From: Mya arenaria
Lineage: Eukaryota; Mollusca; Bivalvia; Myida; Myidae
Assembly (NCBI RefSeq): GCF_026914265.1
Contig: NC_069122.1
Span: 33,035,473-33,099,472, forward strand
Direction: 5' to 3'
DNA length: 64,000 nt
In this document: one piece after another, positions 1 to 10,595 of the stretch
How the letters are laid out: the number at the start of each line of letters is the position of its first letter
How positions within the stretch are numbered: the stretch's first letter is position 1
The notes under the pieces: model-generated
Databases searched by the model: none
What the model was told of the DNA's origin: nothing
What the model saw: only the letters and a program-made list of their open reading frames with translations
Made by a program: the position numbers and the translations under genes

Positions 1-546
1 AGTCACGACCCGTGGTTTAACTAGCTGGTGTTATGAAAACCACCTTTGATATGATTTAATATTAATGTTAACTACTTGAAAAGTTTCATTTGTTAAAATC
101 AGCATTTTATAATGTATTCACATAGTTATATCCGGTACATACTTAACTTACCCTTGCACGAATCATTTATTTCCAAATTATGAGAAAAAGTTGATTTTCA
201 GTTTAAAGTGGCAATTGTTTTATGGCGCGTAAATCGCTAACATTCGTTTACTGTGGCAAACAAGCATCTGCATACAACATCGATGTATAAACTAATTAAT
301 TTCAGATTGACAAAGCGTTAGTTAGTCGTTGTTTTTTTCAATAGTTTTCATTACACTTTCTTAAAAATAATTCGATAACCTATTAATCTGACGTTAATAT
401 TTTCTAATTTATAAACAACATAACAATGTAAAATAATGATATAAAATATGTATTCTATGAACTTCCCGATATCCATAAATGTACTGTCACTTCTTTAAAT
501 TATGTTTTCCTATCACCTCATGCTTGAAGACAACCGTCTTTGTTAC
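1..546. other. AT-rich non-coding stretch
   Basis: Read on both strands. No coding exon, RNA gene or repeat structure is recognised here. Confidence 0.5.
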
Positions 547-694
547 GCCATTCGCTCATTTGCAAACAGGCAAAAATCTGGCTGGTCCATAGACGCTTCC
601 AAGCTTTCATGGGAAATGAGGAAATATTTTTCCAATATATATCTCTTGTTGAAATATTCATTGACTAGCCTGTTCGATACCAAGATGCAGCAGA
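547..694 (-). CDS. tentative internal exon, unrecognised gene
   Basis: On the minus strand this 148-bp stretch stays open in one frame between an acceptor-like CAG (695-697) and a donor-like GTAACA (541-546). The peptide is mixed and protein-like, with a segment reading NEYFNKRYILEKYF. It could follow the exon at 828-1043 in phase only if that exon uses its alternative donor (exon end at 824). A weak resemblance to the region before the second membrane segment of DEG/ENaC channels came to mind, but no diagnostic motif supports it. It may be chance. Confidence 0.18.
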
Positions 695-827
695 CTGGTT
701 TTTAGATTTATATGGTGGTTCTTTCAGGGACATACACGAGGTAATATATTTACAAGAAAAGTATAACATTGTCCAATATTTACATTATATTGTAATCGCT
801 GTGTTCAACGCATTGGATCTTACTTAC

Positions 828-1043
828 TGATGTATCACATCGCTTACGACACATGCATCTTTCACAGTTCTTGCGCATTTTTCCTATTCGCAATATATTG
901 GGGTCGTCTACCACGTAAAATCCAGTAAATATTAAAATAGCGTCGGTATATTGATCTGTACTTATCACGTGAACTTCACGCACTAAATATACACACCGCA
1001 TGGCTTCTCCGTAGAGCGGATATTGCAAGTAGCCATTAAATTG
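828..1043 (-). CDS. tentative internal exon with a cysteine cluster, unrecognised gene
   Basis: This is a 216-bp minus-strand frame of exactly 72 codons, bounded by a CAG acceptor (1044-1046) and a consensus GTAAGT donor (822-827). An overlapping GTAAGA donor ending the exon at 824 is also possible. Base composition is richer in GC than the surroundings. The peptide ends in a cysteine cluster (CERCMCRKRC), preceded by a short hydrophobic stretch (AILIFTGFYVV). I do not recognise the family. Canonical splice sites at both ends with a clean open frame argue for a real exon, but no neighbouring exon is convincing within the window. Confidence 0.33.
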
Positions 1044-1467
1044 CTGCGAATCAACAAAAGATTAACATCAGTGATAGAAACTTTTAAAAGATGTTAACTC
1101 TGCTGAAAATGACAGGCAATAAACTATGTCTCTCTCTCTCAGTTGAGTTTCCCCGTTTTGAAATAACGCATAATTGTCTCACAGTTTTAAAAAGGGCGGA
1201 ATGTTTATTTTCCGAAAAACCAAGTGCAAGTAATGTAATAAGTTCACCCTCTAAACTGTCAAAAAGTGTTTTAGCTATTGGTTGTTGCGTTCATACTTTA
1301 ATCATGTAAATTGATGTATTATCGGCCTAATATTATTTCGCATTGACAATTCTAGGCTTGTTATGAGAAAATATTGTATTGCCGAGTTTAAGACCATGTG
1401 GTGTCAAGTCCAGTTTCAGATAACAATTTGAGCCTTTCTTTGCATTTAAGATTTCACTGCGAATCAT

Positions 1468-1526
1468 TGTGTGTGCGTGCGTGCGTGCGTGCGTGCGTGC
1501 GTGTGTGTGCTTGTATGCGTGTGTGC
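1468..1526. repeat. GTGC/GT microsatellite
   Basis: A simple tandem repeat of GTGC units flanked by short GT runs. The cysteine/valine/arginine-rich frame through it is an artefact of the repeat. Confidence 0.95.
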
Positions 1527-2564
1527 TGGTTTTCTAAATCGAATTGATTATTATATGGTTATTTCCTTTCGTCCTTCAACTTATCTGTTTTGTTGGTGTA
1601 ATTTTTTTATTAGGCTCCGTAATAGTGTGAACTTAAATAATAGATGTATGTGCGTGTTAAACAATATGACGTGCATTCAACACAACCAGAGTTTGTATCT
1701 TTTTTCCAAACGCAATCCGTTCTTTTATACTACTTAGCACACGGTTCGTGTAAAAGGGCTCAAAATCTCTGTTGAATTTATCACACCCACAAGTGAAAAT
1801 TCGCCGACAAATGATCGAAATTGCAATCTAAATAAGGAATATCGTAACAATGCAAAGGAGTTAGTAAATATTGCATTTATAGATTTACAGAATAAAAAAA
1901 ACGCTTAAGAAATAGTCTCCACTACATGTCAGTGATTTATTCAAACAATGAACCGGTAACGCTGATTGTAGTTTTCATAGAAACTGCCTTCCACTTGTTA
2001 AAAGACCTAGTGTGTTTCGTTTGAGACAAAAGAGTTAGAGCACCTCTCCTCGTATTTTAACACCCTTCGGAAATACAGCACCTTTGCAATAATTATAACC
2101 AAGGTTTAGAAATCGTTGATAAACGTCCTTGGGAGAACACAATCATATTTTGACAATACTCAAGCATCTTTTCAACCCCATTTTTACTATATTTTTTATG
2201 GCATCGGGTTGAATCCACCTGTTACTTTTGCGCGACTTAATGAAAATAAATACTTTTGCCCTCTAACTACTAGCGAACTGACATTAGGTGAACTAAAACT
2301 TGTTTTAGTGATGTTGGCCATGATTAACAGTAACAAACTAGGAAAAACGCTATAGCGGTTGTAGTTTAATGTACTACAAACATGTCCTTTCTGCAATTCT
2401 TTACTTGTTTCAGATCAGGCAAACAAAAAGCCATGTAAACATTTTTATTGAATCAGATTGAACCAAAGTGTTTCAAAGTTGAATAATGTGGAAATAACTA
2501 TATTTTTATAGTCTGGGTTTAAAGCGCATTACGTCTGATTAACATTTAAATAAAGATGGCAAAA
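1527..2564. other. non-coding stretch, nothing recognised
   Basis: AT-rich sequence. Short opposing frames near 2116-2396 overlap on both strands, lack splice or domain support, and look like chance. Confidence 0.4.
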
Positions 2565-2705
2565 TACAAAATAGCTTAATATTCTATTTCTAGACGATAA
2601 GCTTGGCAACAAATTATTGATATTACTCAGCAAGTTGCGTGTTAAAATATCATATTTGTTTCCCTTCGTCTAACAGTTGAGATAAGTCATTTATGATTTA
2701 TTACA
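2565..2705 (+). repeat. dispersed duplicate block X, copy 1
   Basis: This block shares a well-conserved core (GCTTAAT.TTCTATTTCTAG followed by ACGATAAGCTTG, one difference) and collinear weaker similarity with 11575-11725 in the same orientation. Similar words such as CCTTCGTCT and TTGAGATAAG recur downstream in both copies. It is an old duplicated or dispersed element of unknown class. Confidence 0.6.
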
Positions 2706-2875
2706 CACGAAAGATACTGTTATTCATACCTGCATGATAACAACGTTTCTGTTATTATTATGAAATTGGTTTTAATTTGCAAGAAATGGAAATATATATT
2801 TATTTTTACATGGTTGAATTTGCTATCATTTATACAGTTTTTCCAACATTGTCAAATGAGACCAAAGTCGCTAAT

Positions 2876-3011
2876 TAAGGAATGAATTGCGGGGTTGATG
2901 TCATTATCGGGGTCTAAGTGTGTGGAGTCCGAAGGACTCCACGCGTACTTTGAACAGCCCAATTGCGTTCATATCCCCGATAATGACATCAACCCCGCAA
3001 TTTATTCCTTA
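2876..3011. mobile_element. palindromic MITE-like element with nested hairpin
   Basis: Arms 2876-2912 and 2975-3011 are 37-bp inverted repeats with a single mismatch (G/A), beginning TAAGGAAT and ending ATCGGGG. The 62-bp centre holds a second perfect palindrome, 2922-2942: GTGGAGTCC, loop GAA, GGACTCCAC. There is no coding capacity. The near-perfect arms imply a recent insertion or selection on the stem. A non-autonomous foldback or MITE element is most likely; no target-site duplication is certain. Confidence 0.75.
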
Positions 3012-4207
3012 TATCTACACCAATAGTTCATTATTTTTATTCAAGAGACGTTAAAAAATACTTCATTTTATTTCGGATTACTTTTCAGTAATCCTTTCTT
3101 ACCCATTCTGTAAATAGGACGACCCGACTGTTATCGGAAACATTTTTTTCAAATGACATCAAAATAACGCGGGAAAAGACAACCACTTGAAATCACTTTT
3201 AAACGTAAAATTGAAACACTTTTGGCAACAAAATGTTTAAAATATAATAACATAGCACTTTCTAAAATGTTGATTTATATTTTACGGGACCTGCTGACAC
3301 AATACAAACAATAACAAGATCAATAGTTTTCATGTATATTGTTATGCGATGAATTGCGATCCGAACATATCCGATTGATGAACGCAATTGCTGAAATGCG
3401 GTTCATTTAAGGAATGGAAGTTGAGGTGTAAATATACTGGTATGAGTGTAATAAAAAAGGAGACAAAAATATTGTAACACTGATTTGAAAGCATTTATAG
3501 CTAGTGTCTGGTTCTAACAAAATGCAGTAGGCTATTAAATACGCATCAATCAATGGATGAATGCATTCTTTTTCGTGTCTCTGTTGGCCTTTCAAAATGA
3601 ACTTTTCGCCGTACAGGAAGACTTTCGAGGACTGTTTGCGACTGTTTTTAATTAAAAAAATATGTATCAAGAAACGGATATTCTTACTCCATCATGCACT
3701 TCTGTCCATATATTTTATGAAGATTCAATCTGGTCATTCTTACATACAAATTTGTTCAACGCAGTGGTATTTTTCAGCAACACTATAAAGGAACACTAAA
3801 AGAACCTGAGACACGAAAAAAAATATATATACGTATATACATTTTTAATGTTCAATGGAAGCAAGACGGTCTCGGCTGGGCTGCGCACTCTCTTGGAGTC
3901 CGTTTACGTTCTGAAAACGTAAATATTATATACTACTATAAACTCAAATTTGAGTGTTCAAACTATTTCCCACCGCTGTCTGATCTACATTATGTTTGCA
4001 AATTATCATGTTACCTCCCAGTGATGACTTAAACGAAATACGTATCTGGACGAACGGCTGTTCGATGACTAGAATTTTATATTTTATATTTTTGTGTGTA
4101 CAAAGACAACGCCATGTATGCAGTCATTCACTATGTTTCGTTTTAACTTGAACAATAAGCCTCTATGATTAAAATGCAAACATCGACAGCAAATAAAAGT
4201 TATTAAT
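3012..4207. other. non-coding stretch, nothing recognised
   Basis: AT-rich. Overlapping short frames on both strands at 3407-3788 have no splice or domain support. Confidence 0.4.
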
Positions 4208-4655
4208 GCCTTCAAATCTTTGTAAAGGGACAATAAACAAGAGTGATAGATAACACAGCTCTCGTGTTGAAAAGGGTTGTTTAAACTCATGAGTTGGTTG
4301 CATGCCGATGTCAAGAATATACAGTGAATCAATCAGTTATAATACTAGTGAATTTTACACCTTGGTCCAATATTCGAAGGAAAGTTTAAAAAGCATCTAA
4401 CACAATATACATTCTACTCTTCTTTCCTGTAAATGCAAACAACAGTTTATTTAAAGCTTCAAATCTTTGTAAAGGCACAATAAACGAGAGTGTTAGTTAA
4501 TACAGCTCACGTGGTGAAAAAGGTTGATTAAAATTATGAGTTGTTTGCATGCCGATAAAGTGTTTATGAACATCTTTGTCAAGAATATAAAGTGGATCAA
4601 TCAGTCATAGTAAAATTAACATCTTGGTCCTATATTCAACGGAAAGTTCAAAACC
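4208..4655 (+). repeat. two-copy direct tandem duplication (~247 bp)
   Basis: Copy 1 (about 4208-4400) and copy 2 (about 4455-4655) share ordered words: TTCAAATCTTTGTAAAGG, CAATAAAC.AGAGTG, GCATGCCGAT, GTCAAGAATAT, ATCAATCAGT and CTTGGTCC. Copy 2 carries an extra short insert (around AAAGTGTTTATGAAC). Divergence is visible, so the duplication is not recent. Confidence 0.75.
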
Positions 4656-4979
4656 TATTATACACAATATAACACGGTTACTTTTCATGCTATACTAATG
4701 TTTACTTTTGAACATTGGCGGAAAGGTATTCCAAAAATATCGGGCATATATTTACAAATTTTTCAAAAACAAGTTTAATGAAGGGAGCAAACGAAATGAG
4801 TTTCTTTTCTATACATTCACATTAGCTTAAGCCCTTTAGATCCGAAGTGAAAGTCTGAAAGAAAATGGACATAAACAACGGAAAATTCTGTGATTACGCT
4901 TATGTCTCAACCAAAGGGACTACCTGATGGATTATGATTTCATCATTTAGTACGCTTACAACGAAAACGTTTGAGAGAG

Positions 4980-5235
4980 TTTCACTTTTTTATTTATTGG
5001 TGTTATTCAATAGATTATGTTAATTGTACGCGTATGCACGTTGGCTACCATGCAGACATTTTTACCATCACTTGGATATCCATTTTGGTTTTGCTTTATT
5101 AAACAAAAATAAAACAGCCCGGCAGCTACCTAGACGAAAATATTGAAGAATTGCTTGCATGGAAAAAGGTTCTGAAATGTCCAATAATGGATGGTCATTA
5201 GAGGTTTTGCCGGCATATTTAAGACATTTAACATA
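4980..5235 (+). repeat. dispersed duplicate block Y, copy 1
   Basis: Collinear, diverged similarity to 10340-10595 in the same orientation. Shared words include TTGCTTTATTAAACAA, GAGACGAAAA or TAGACGAAAA, GCATGGAAAA, AGTCCAAT or TGTCCAAT, and TTGCCGGCATA. The two copies lie on either side of the hAT element. Confidence 0.65.
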
Positions 5236-5656
5236 ACACCTTTCTTGATCTTTAATATCTGCGATGAATTATAACCCAGCGCAACTAAGAAAATATAGTT
5301 TTTTTATATAAATAAAACCGAGACTTAAACACCATATACTGTAAATGACACATTTACATCATAGAAACAACAATAGAGCAAAAATGTAAAAAAATATATA
5401 ACCTAAATATTATGTATCTCTAACGTATAGTGCCAACTAATTTGCTCATAACACTATTAGTTTTTCATGCACGTCATAAACAATTAACGTTCAAACTCAG
5501 CCTTTAAAACGGGGCTACATACCTGCAAGGCTAAATACAGCTGTGTAGGACCATAATGTTCCAAGATCATAGTTTTAACAATTCATGTGAAGAGCCTATT
5601 CTTCACAGGTGGGAGGACGGAGTCTCATTTTTTAGAAACACACAAAGTGACATTGT

Positions 5657-5661
5657 ACATA
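5657..5661. repeat. 5-bp direct repeat (candidate target-site duplication, left)
   Basis: ACATA directly precedes the left transposon terminus and is repeated at 9973-9977 directly after the right terminus. A 5-bp duplication is shorter than the usual 8 bp of hAT elements, but 5- and 6-bp duplications are reported for some hAT groups. Confidence 0.55.
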
Positions 5662-5680
5662 CAGGCGCGTAGCCAGGCAT
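5662..5680. repeat. left terminal inverted repeat of the hAT element
   Basis: CAGGCGCGTAGCCAGGCAT. It pairs with the right terminus (9953-9972) with one substitution at position 5 and one extra C near the inner end. The CAGGGGCGTAGCCAGG type of end is common among animal hAT elements. Confidence 0.88.
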
Positions 5681-6002
5681 ACTCCCATACTCCCGGGAGT
5701 ATTTCGATTTTGAAAAATGAAAATTTCAAATGGCCTTAAAATGATGTAAAACTTGAACCCTAAAGGGGGTACAGGCAACAAATTACACAATGAAGGCAGT
5801 CACAATTCGCATAAAATAAAAATTTCACCACATTTATAAATGTGTTTTTATACTAGCTTTTGTTTTCAGCAATATTTTTTTCTTGTTTTTCAATCGAAGG
5901 TAAACTACAGGTACAATTACATATCTGTATAAATCTGAGTTGTCTCCCATACATTATATACATGTCAAGTAAAGTTTATTGAGTGGGTAATTTTAAACCA
6001 AT

Positions 6003-6154
6003 ATGGCTTCCACAACATCAGCCGGTCCGCCGTATCCAGATCTTTTTCGGGAAGATGGCACCTGTGCCTCTTCGAGAGCATATGAAGACAACTTCAAGCA
6101 CAATTTGATGTTGCAACAATGGACTGGCGCTTCTACATTTAAATTTCCAACAAG
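6003..6154 (+). CDS. hAT transposase exon 1
   Basis: Begins with ATG and ends with two bases of an Arg codon before donor GTTAGA. The peptide ends ...TFKFPT, and the split codon is completed by the first base of exon 2. Low-complexity N-terminus (MASTTSAGPPYP) without a recognised domain. Confidence 0.75.
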
Positions 6155-9100
6155 GTTAGAAATGTTTTATACACCCCCTCCCCCTTCTACACACTTTAAT
6201 TCCAAAGCGTAAAACAATACAGTATTTATTACATCATTACTGCTGTTGTTAATGATTTATATGTTATAATCATTAAATGATTGGTACATATTAGCATTAA
6301 TGTATACAGCGTTAGTTTATACGACTTTATTTCATTCCATCTCAATCAGCAGTACCATCAGCTCAATACAAATAGTTCTCAATACACTGACGACAGCAGC
6401 AAAGAGACCGTGGTGTAAAGGATGCATGGGGGACGTACGAACTTAACGATGAGAGTTCGATCCGAGCCGACGTCTTTAATTTTTTATTTTTTTAAACTAA
6501 CCCGAGATACCAAAATCATTAAATGTGACATAAAACTGACAATATGACTCGCGTACATAAATATTTTAATATATTTATATTTTTTGTTTGTGTATACATT
6601 CAGGTACGCCCAAACACGATTTCGTACACTACAAGCAAAGTATTTTGTGGACTTCCCATGGCTGCGATATTCTTTATCGACGGATGGTGTCTATTGCGCC
6701 CAATGCCACTTATTTTCCGGCCCTGATTCACGCGTGAAAACCCTTGTTAGCTCGGTTCTCCGTGACTGGAGCAATATCGCAAAAATTGTTGCTAATCATG
6801 CTAAGTCTGAGGCACATTTGGCGAACTGTGATTTTGCTGATACTTTCTTGTCCGTCATGAATGGCAATCAACCAGACATGATGCGAAAACTGTCATCACA
6901 ATACAACACTCTAGTTAAAAAGAACAGACAGATAATGATAAGCATCACTGAAGCAATTATCTTCTGTGCAAAGCAGAACATTGCACTCAGGGGGCACGAT
7001 GATGATGGGGGAAACTTCAAAGCTTTATTGAGCTTTCAAGCTAAACATGATAGAGTCTTGAAAGATCATCTTACAAATGGAGATCCCCGGTCCATGTACC
7101 TGAGTCCGGATATTCAAAACGAACTTATTGGGCTTTGCGGTAAATAGATTTCGGACGGTATTGTCTCGAAGTGTTACGAAGCAAAATGTTTTGGCTTCAT
7201 AGCAGATGAAGCCACCGATGCCAGTACAATGGAGCAAATGGCCATGTGTCTCCGTTATTTTAATGGAACAGGTCTACGTGAGGAGTTTCTAGGCTTTGCA
7301 GAATGTGAATCGACCACAGGCGAATCATTAGCAAATGCGTTTTTAGCCAACCTTGAGCGTGCGGGTGTGCACATCAATCACATACGTGGCCAAGGATATG
7401 ACGGCGCAGCCAACATGTCAGGGATCCATAGGGGTGTACAAGCTAGGATTCGGCAGCGTATTCCTGGTGCAGTGTATACCCATTGCAAGGCACATAGCCT
7501 TAACTTGTCAATTATCCATGCCTCGAAGGAAATGTACGCCCGGAACATGATGGGGACTGTCCAGCAAATTGCTTTTGCGTTTAACTATTCCGCCAAGCGC
7601 GTTCTAAGGTTCCAAGAAAACCTTGAGAATGACGCTGCTGCACGCGAAGAGATGGACCGGGGCACGAAGCTCCAATCTTTGTGCGAGACCCGCTGGGCCG
7701 CAAGGGCAGAGGCGTTGTACACGTTCCTGTGTTCATATAGGTATTTTCATAGTCAAACATTCAATACTTTGCAAATATAATGAATACTCTGATGAAAAGA
7801 ACAGTTTTTAACTTATTTCATACTATATTTATAAACATGCATAAAACATTAAATATAATTTGTACTCTACATGATTGTATTAAAAACATAAGAACATTTT
7901 AAATTGAGTTTATATTCTCTGATTTTTGCGATTAAAATGCCTGTAAATGCCTGAAATAGTACGTTTCAAAACCACTTTATTAATTCTTTACTTCCATATT
8001 AAACTATTCATATTTCAGAGTTGTTGTGGGGTCATTGCACGAGCTAGCGAGCGACTATGGGGACACAAAAGCCGCGGGATATAGCCGCTCAATACAGAAC
8101 TTTGAGTTTGTTATAACATTGGTCGCGGTAGAGCATGCGTTGTCGGGTTTTGTTAACATATCAAAGATCCTCCAGAAGAAAGACTGCGACTTGCTTGAGG
8201 CAGCCGAGGAAGCACGAGTTGTTATCACCATGATGGAGGTATTTTCGTTATTTCATTTATATGTAATATGTATATACATAATATAGTATTAATATTGTAT
8301 GTATGTATGATCAATTGACGTTTAAGTTGTCTTGTTCCAGACATGTTCGTAATGTCTATAGATATAGTATAATAATTCGACTTACTGGAATTAACAAATA
8401 AGTTTTACGCATAGCAACTCTCGAAACAAATAATTATGTACTATATGAAATGATGAATTAGCCATTAATATAAGACTTAGTATTATGTATGATTGTGTAA
8501 TGGCTGGATTAATGCTTATAAACAATATGCGTTTATATGAATATCAAACCACCGCATTTCTGAGTGGTATTAAAACAGTATTCTGGTCATATTTATATTT
8601 ATACATTTAACCGGAACTCATTACAGAATGAACGAAATGACGATATGCTGTGGGACCACCTATATGACAAAGCCGTTTCTCTAGCAGACGACATCGGCGT
8701 GGAGGCCACCGTTCCTCGTTGCCACGGTCGGCAAGCCAACAGACCAAACGCTCCGGCCCAAACCCCTTCGCAATTCTGGAGAGTCAACATGTATCTACCA
8801 TTCGTAGACCATCTCATTGTGGAGTTGACAAATCGGCTGTTAAATCCACATGGAAGATTCACTGCTCAGTATCTACTGCCAACAAAAGTACAAATTAGTT
8901 TGTCTTTAATTTTGTCTTATATTTATATTTTATATGACTAGTGAATTAATACATGTTTCAACAATGATATAGAGGATATTTGTTGACTTGAGTGTATGAT
9001 CATGTTATCATTCACGAGTGGTCAGAGAAATAATATTTTCACGAGTAGCGAAACATGTTTCTTTATTATTATTAATATATTGGCGTGTAGATATTATATC

Positions 9101-9627
9101 GTTAAATGTCTTCATCATTTTGGTAATAATACAAACTAGTCGCGGTAAAAACAATTGCAAACTTTATAACCATGATTATTGTTTTATTATAACTATAGGC
9201 TGCTGGGCTCACACCTGCTCGGACTGCAGAGATATACGCAGTGTACCAGCCAGACCTACCAGGGTGCGACCAGGAGACGTTCGTGCGGGAGTGCAACAGA
9301 TGGACGGCTAAATGGACGACAACATCCCTTGCTCCATATCTATGCCTAGAATCAAGCTTGGGCGTGGCAACTGAGGCGTCCTATCCTAATATCCGGATAT
9401 GCATGATGATTTTGTTGTGTATGCCTGTATCCACAGCTACGGCAGAGAGGTCGTTTTCAACGATGAAGCGGGTCAAGACCTACCTCCGAAATACCATGAC
9501 CACAGAGAGGTTATCCGGGCTTGGGCTACTGAATATTTACCAGGAGCGAAACATTAACGTTGAGCAAGTGGTGGATGCTTTTGCCCGTCAAGAAGATCGT
9601 CGCCTTGCTCTTATTTTCAAAGTTTAA
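6003..9627 (+). CDS. hAT transposase, five exons, interrupted by one in-frame TAG
   Basis: Exons 6003-6154, 6604-7740, 8019-8238, 8627-8887 and 9199-9627 join in phase to 2199 nt (733 codons including the terminal stop). A hAT transposase binds the element ends through its zinc finger and cuts and rejoins DNA in the nucleus. Visible features: a TTF-type zinc finger near residues 82-126 (YCAQC with later H/H/C ligands); a DUF4371-like segment from about residue 150; a first catalytic-type Asp in FIADEATDAS (about 252); a second in GQGYDGAANMSG (about 317); CETRWAAR; and a C-terminal dimerisation block with TATAERSFSTMKR (Glu about 673) through GLLNIYQE. Codon 232 is TAG (7145-7147) and the frame resumes directly after it, so full-length protein is not expected from this copy. 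The terminal stop is at 9625-9627. The start was chosen as the ATG at 6003 opening the first exon. Confidence 0.85.
6403..6475 (+). other. tRNA-like sequence with A- and B-box matches (SINE-like)
   Basis: TGGTGTAAAGG (6411-6421) fits an internal RNA polymerase III A box and GAGTTCGATCCG (6453-6464) fits a B box at tRNA-like spacing. The acceptor arms do not pair well, so it is not a working tRNA gene. It lies in intron 1 of the hAT transposase. A tRNA-derived SINE head is plausible. Confidence 0.4.
6604..7740 (+). CDS. hAT transposase exon 2 (zinc finger, DUF4371, both catalytic Asp motifs)
   Basis: Acceptor CAG at 6601-6603 and donor GTATTT at 7741. It carries the TTF zinc finger, the DUF4371-like region and the two Asp motifs. 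The only disruption is TAG at 7145-7147; the same frame continues on both sides, so this is a nonsense change and not a frameshift. The exon ends with two bases of an Arg codon. Confidence 0.85.
8019..8238 (+). CDS. hAT transposase exon 3
   Basis: Acceptor TTTCAG before 8019 completes the Arg codon left by exon 2. Donor GTATTT follows GAG in phase 0. The encoded helical segment includes SRSIQNFEFVITLV, typical of the insertion domain within the hAT RNase-H fold. Confidence 0.82.
8627..8887 (+). CDS. hAT transposase exon 4
   Basis: Acceptor TTACAG before 8627, phase 0. It encodes NERNDDMLWDHLYDKA, then a polar linker rich in Pro/Arg, then SQFWRVNMYLPFVDHLI, a conserved block in this transposase type. 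The donor GTACAA at 8888 is weaker than the others but keeps phase 0 with exon 5. Confidence 0.8.
9199..9627 (+). CDS. hAT transposase exon 5 (dimerisation domain)
   Basis: Acceptor ACTATAG before 9199, phase 0. It encodes the hAT C-terminal dimerisation region with CMPVSTATAERSFSTMK and TTERLSGLGLLNIYQE, and ends at TAA 9625-9627. Confidence 0.87.
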   Translation, partial: AAGLTPARTAEIYAVYQPDLPGCDQETFVRECNRWTAKWTTTSLAPYLCLESSLGVATEASYPNIRICMMILLCMPVSTATAERSFSTMKRVKTYLRNTMTTERLSGLGLLNIYQERNINVEQVVDAFARQEDRRLALIFKV

Positions 9628-9952
9628 CCATATTGTAGACGAAAACTTTGGTTAAGTGGTTGCATAAACACTTAATGAACTAACTGACGCCGCAACGAAA
9701 GATGTTTGATATTATATGAATGTTATTTCAACTTTACAAAAATGTATAATGAAGTTAGTATTTGTTACGTATCGAATGTTAATATATGTGACTTTGCATT
9801 TTCCTTACATATTTCCATTAAAAAAAAAACAGATATATTGCACGGTATAAGTCTTACAATTTTGATGCCATAATGCCCTCAGATGCCGTCTAAGACGGTC
9901 TGTGAATTAAAAAATTTCCGGGGGGGCATGAAAGGCGGGAGTATCTCGAATT

Positions 9953-9972
9953 ATGGCCTGGCTACGCCCCTG
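9953..9972. repeat. right terminal inverted repeat of the hAT element
   Basis: Read inward from 9972 on the minus strand, the sequence is CAGGGGCGTAGCCAGGCCAT, matching the left end. Confidence 0.88.
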
Positions 9973-9977
9973 ACATA
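9973..9977. repeat. 5-bp direct repeat (candidate target-site duplication, right)
   Basis: ACATA, identical to 5657-5661. Confidence 0.55.
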
Positions 9978-10339
9978 TTTCCTATAACATTTCGATCGAT
10001 GCAGGTTCAAAATCTGACATGAAACCGCGGTCTTAACATTTCAATATAAATAGTTCATCTTTACCAACCATTTGCAATTTGACATCTGACTCACAGTTCT
10101 TACAGGCTGTTGCCTTTATCGTAAGCAGTATTTAATGAGATCCGATTCCATATAAACTGATCCATAACTAACCCATCAAACCAACTAACGTATATTAACT
10201 TGCGTGATCGAATAAGTTGTTGCTAACCATTGTTTCTGTAGCAGTGCAGGGTAGATCCATGTTAGTCTCAAATAAATCTAAATTTATGGTCGCCAAGATC
10301 AATTACATGTCTGTTTGTAATCATTCTGTGTCTGGGCTG
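9978..10339. other. non-coding flank of the hAT element
   Basis: No gene or structured repeat seen. The short frame starting at 10217 overlaps block Y and looks like chance. Confidence 0.4.
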
Positions 10340-10595
10340 TGCACTTGTCGTGTAAAGGTGTTATTAAATGGGTCATTTTACTGGATCGCCGGTGCAAATT
10401 GGCTACTATATAGACATTATTGACTACACTGCGATATATAATTAAGTATTGCTTTATTAAACAATCAAGTCAGCAGCCAGGAAGCTATTGAGACGAAAAG
10501 AATGAAGTAGTGCTCGCATGGAAAAGGCTAGGAAAAAGTCCAATTACTGATGTACATACGAGATCTTGCCGGCATAAGAAATGCAATTGAATAAG
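10340..10595 (+). repeat. dispersed duplicate block Y, copy 2
   Basis: Diverged direct copy of 4980-5235 (shared words are listed there). Together with block X it shows that the hAT element landed in a region with older internal duplications. Confidence 0.65.

Larger units (their letters stand above)
5662..9972 (+). mobile_element. near-complete hAT-superfamily DNA transposon
   Basis: This 4.3-kb element is bounded by terminal inverted repeats: CAGGCGCGTAGCCAGGC on the left, and CAGGGGCGTAGCCAGGCC on the right read from its end. It is flanked by the 5-bp repeat ACATA. It encodes one multi-exon transposase (6003-9627) of the type with a TTF zinc finger, a DUF4371-like RNase-H fold and a C-terminal hAT dimerisation region. 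Subterminal sequence on both sides carries GGGAGTAT words. Intact ends, a 5-exon frame with all phases consistent, and only one visible disabling change point to a relatively recent copy. It sits between diverged duplicate blocks that predate it. Confidence 0.9.

Noticed and set aside
1091..1309. Opposing 70-codon frames on both strands (minus reads LEGELITLLALGFSENK)
   Set aside because: The minus frame looked protein-like, but no donor or acceptor fits and the plus frame is equally long.
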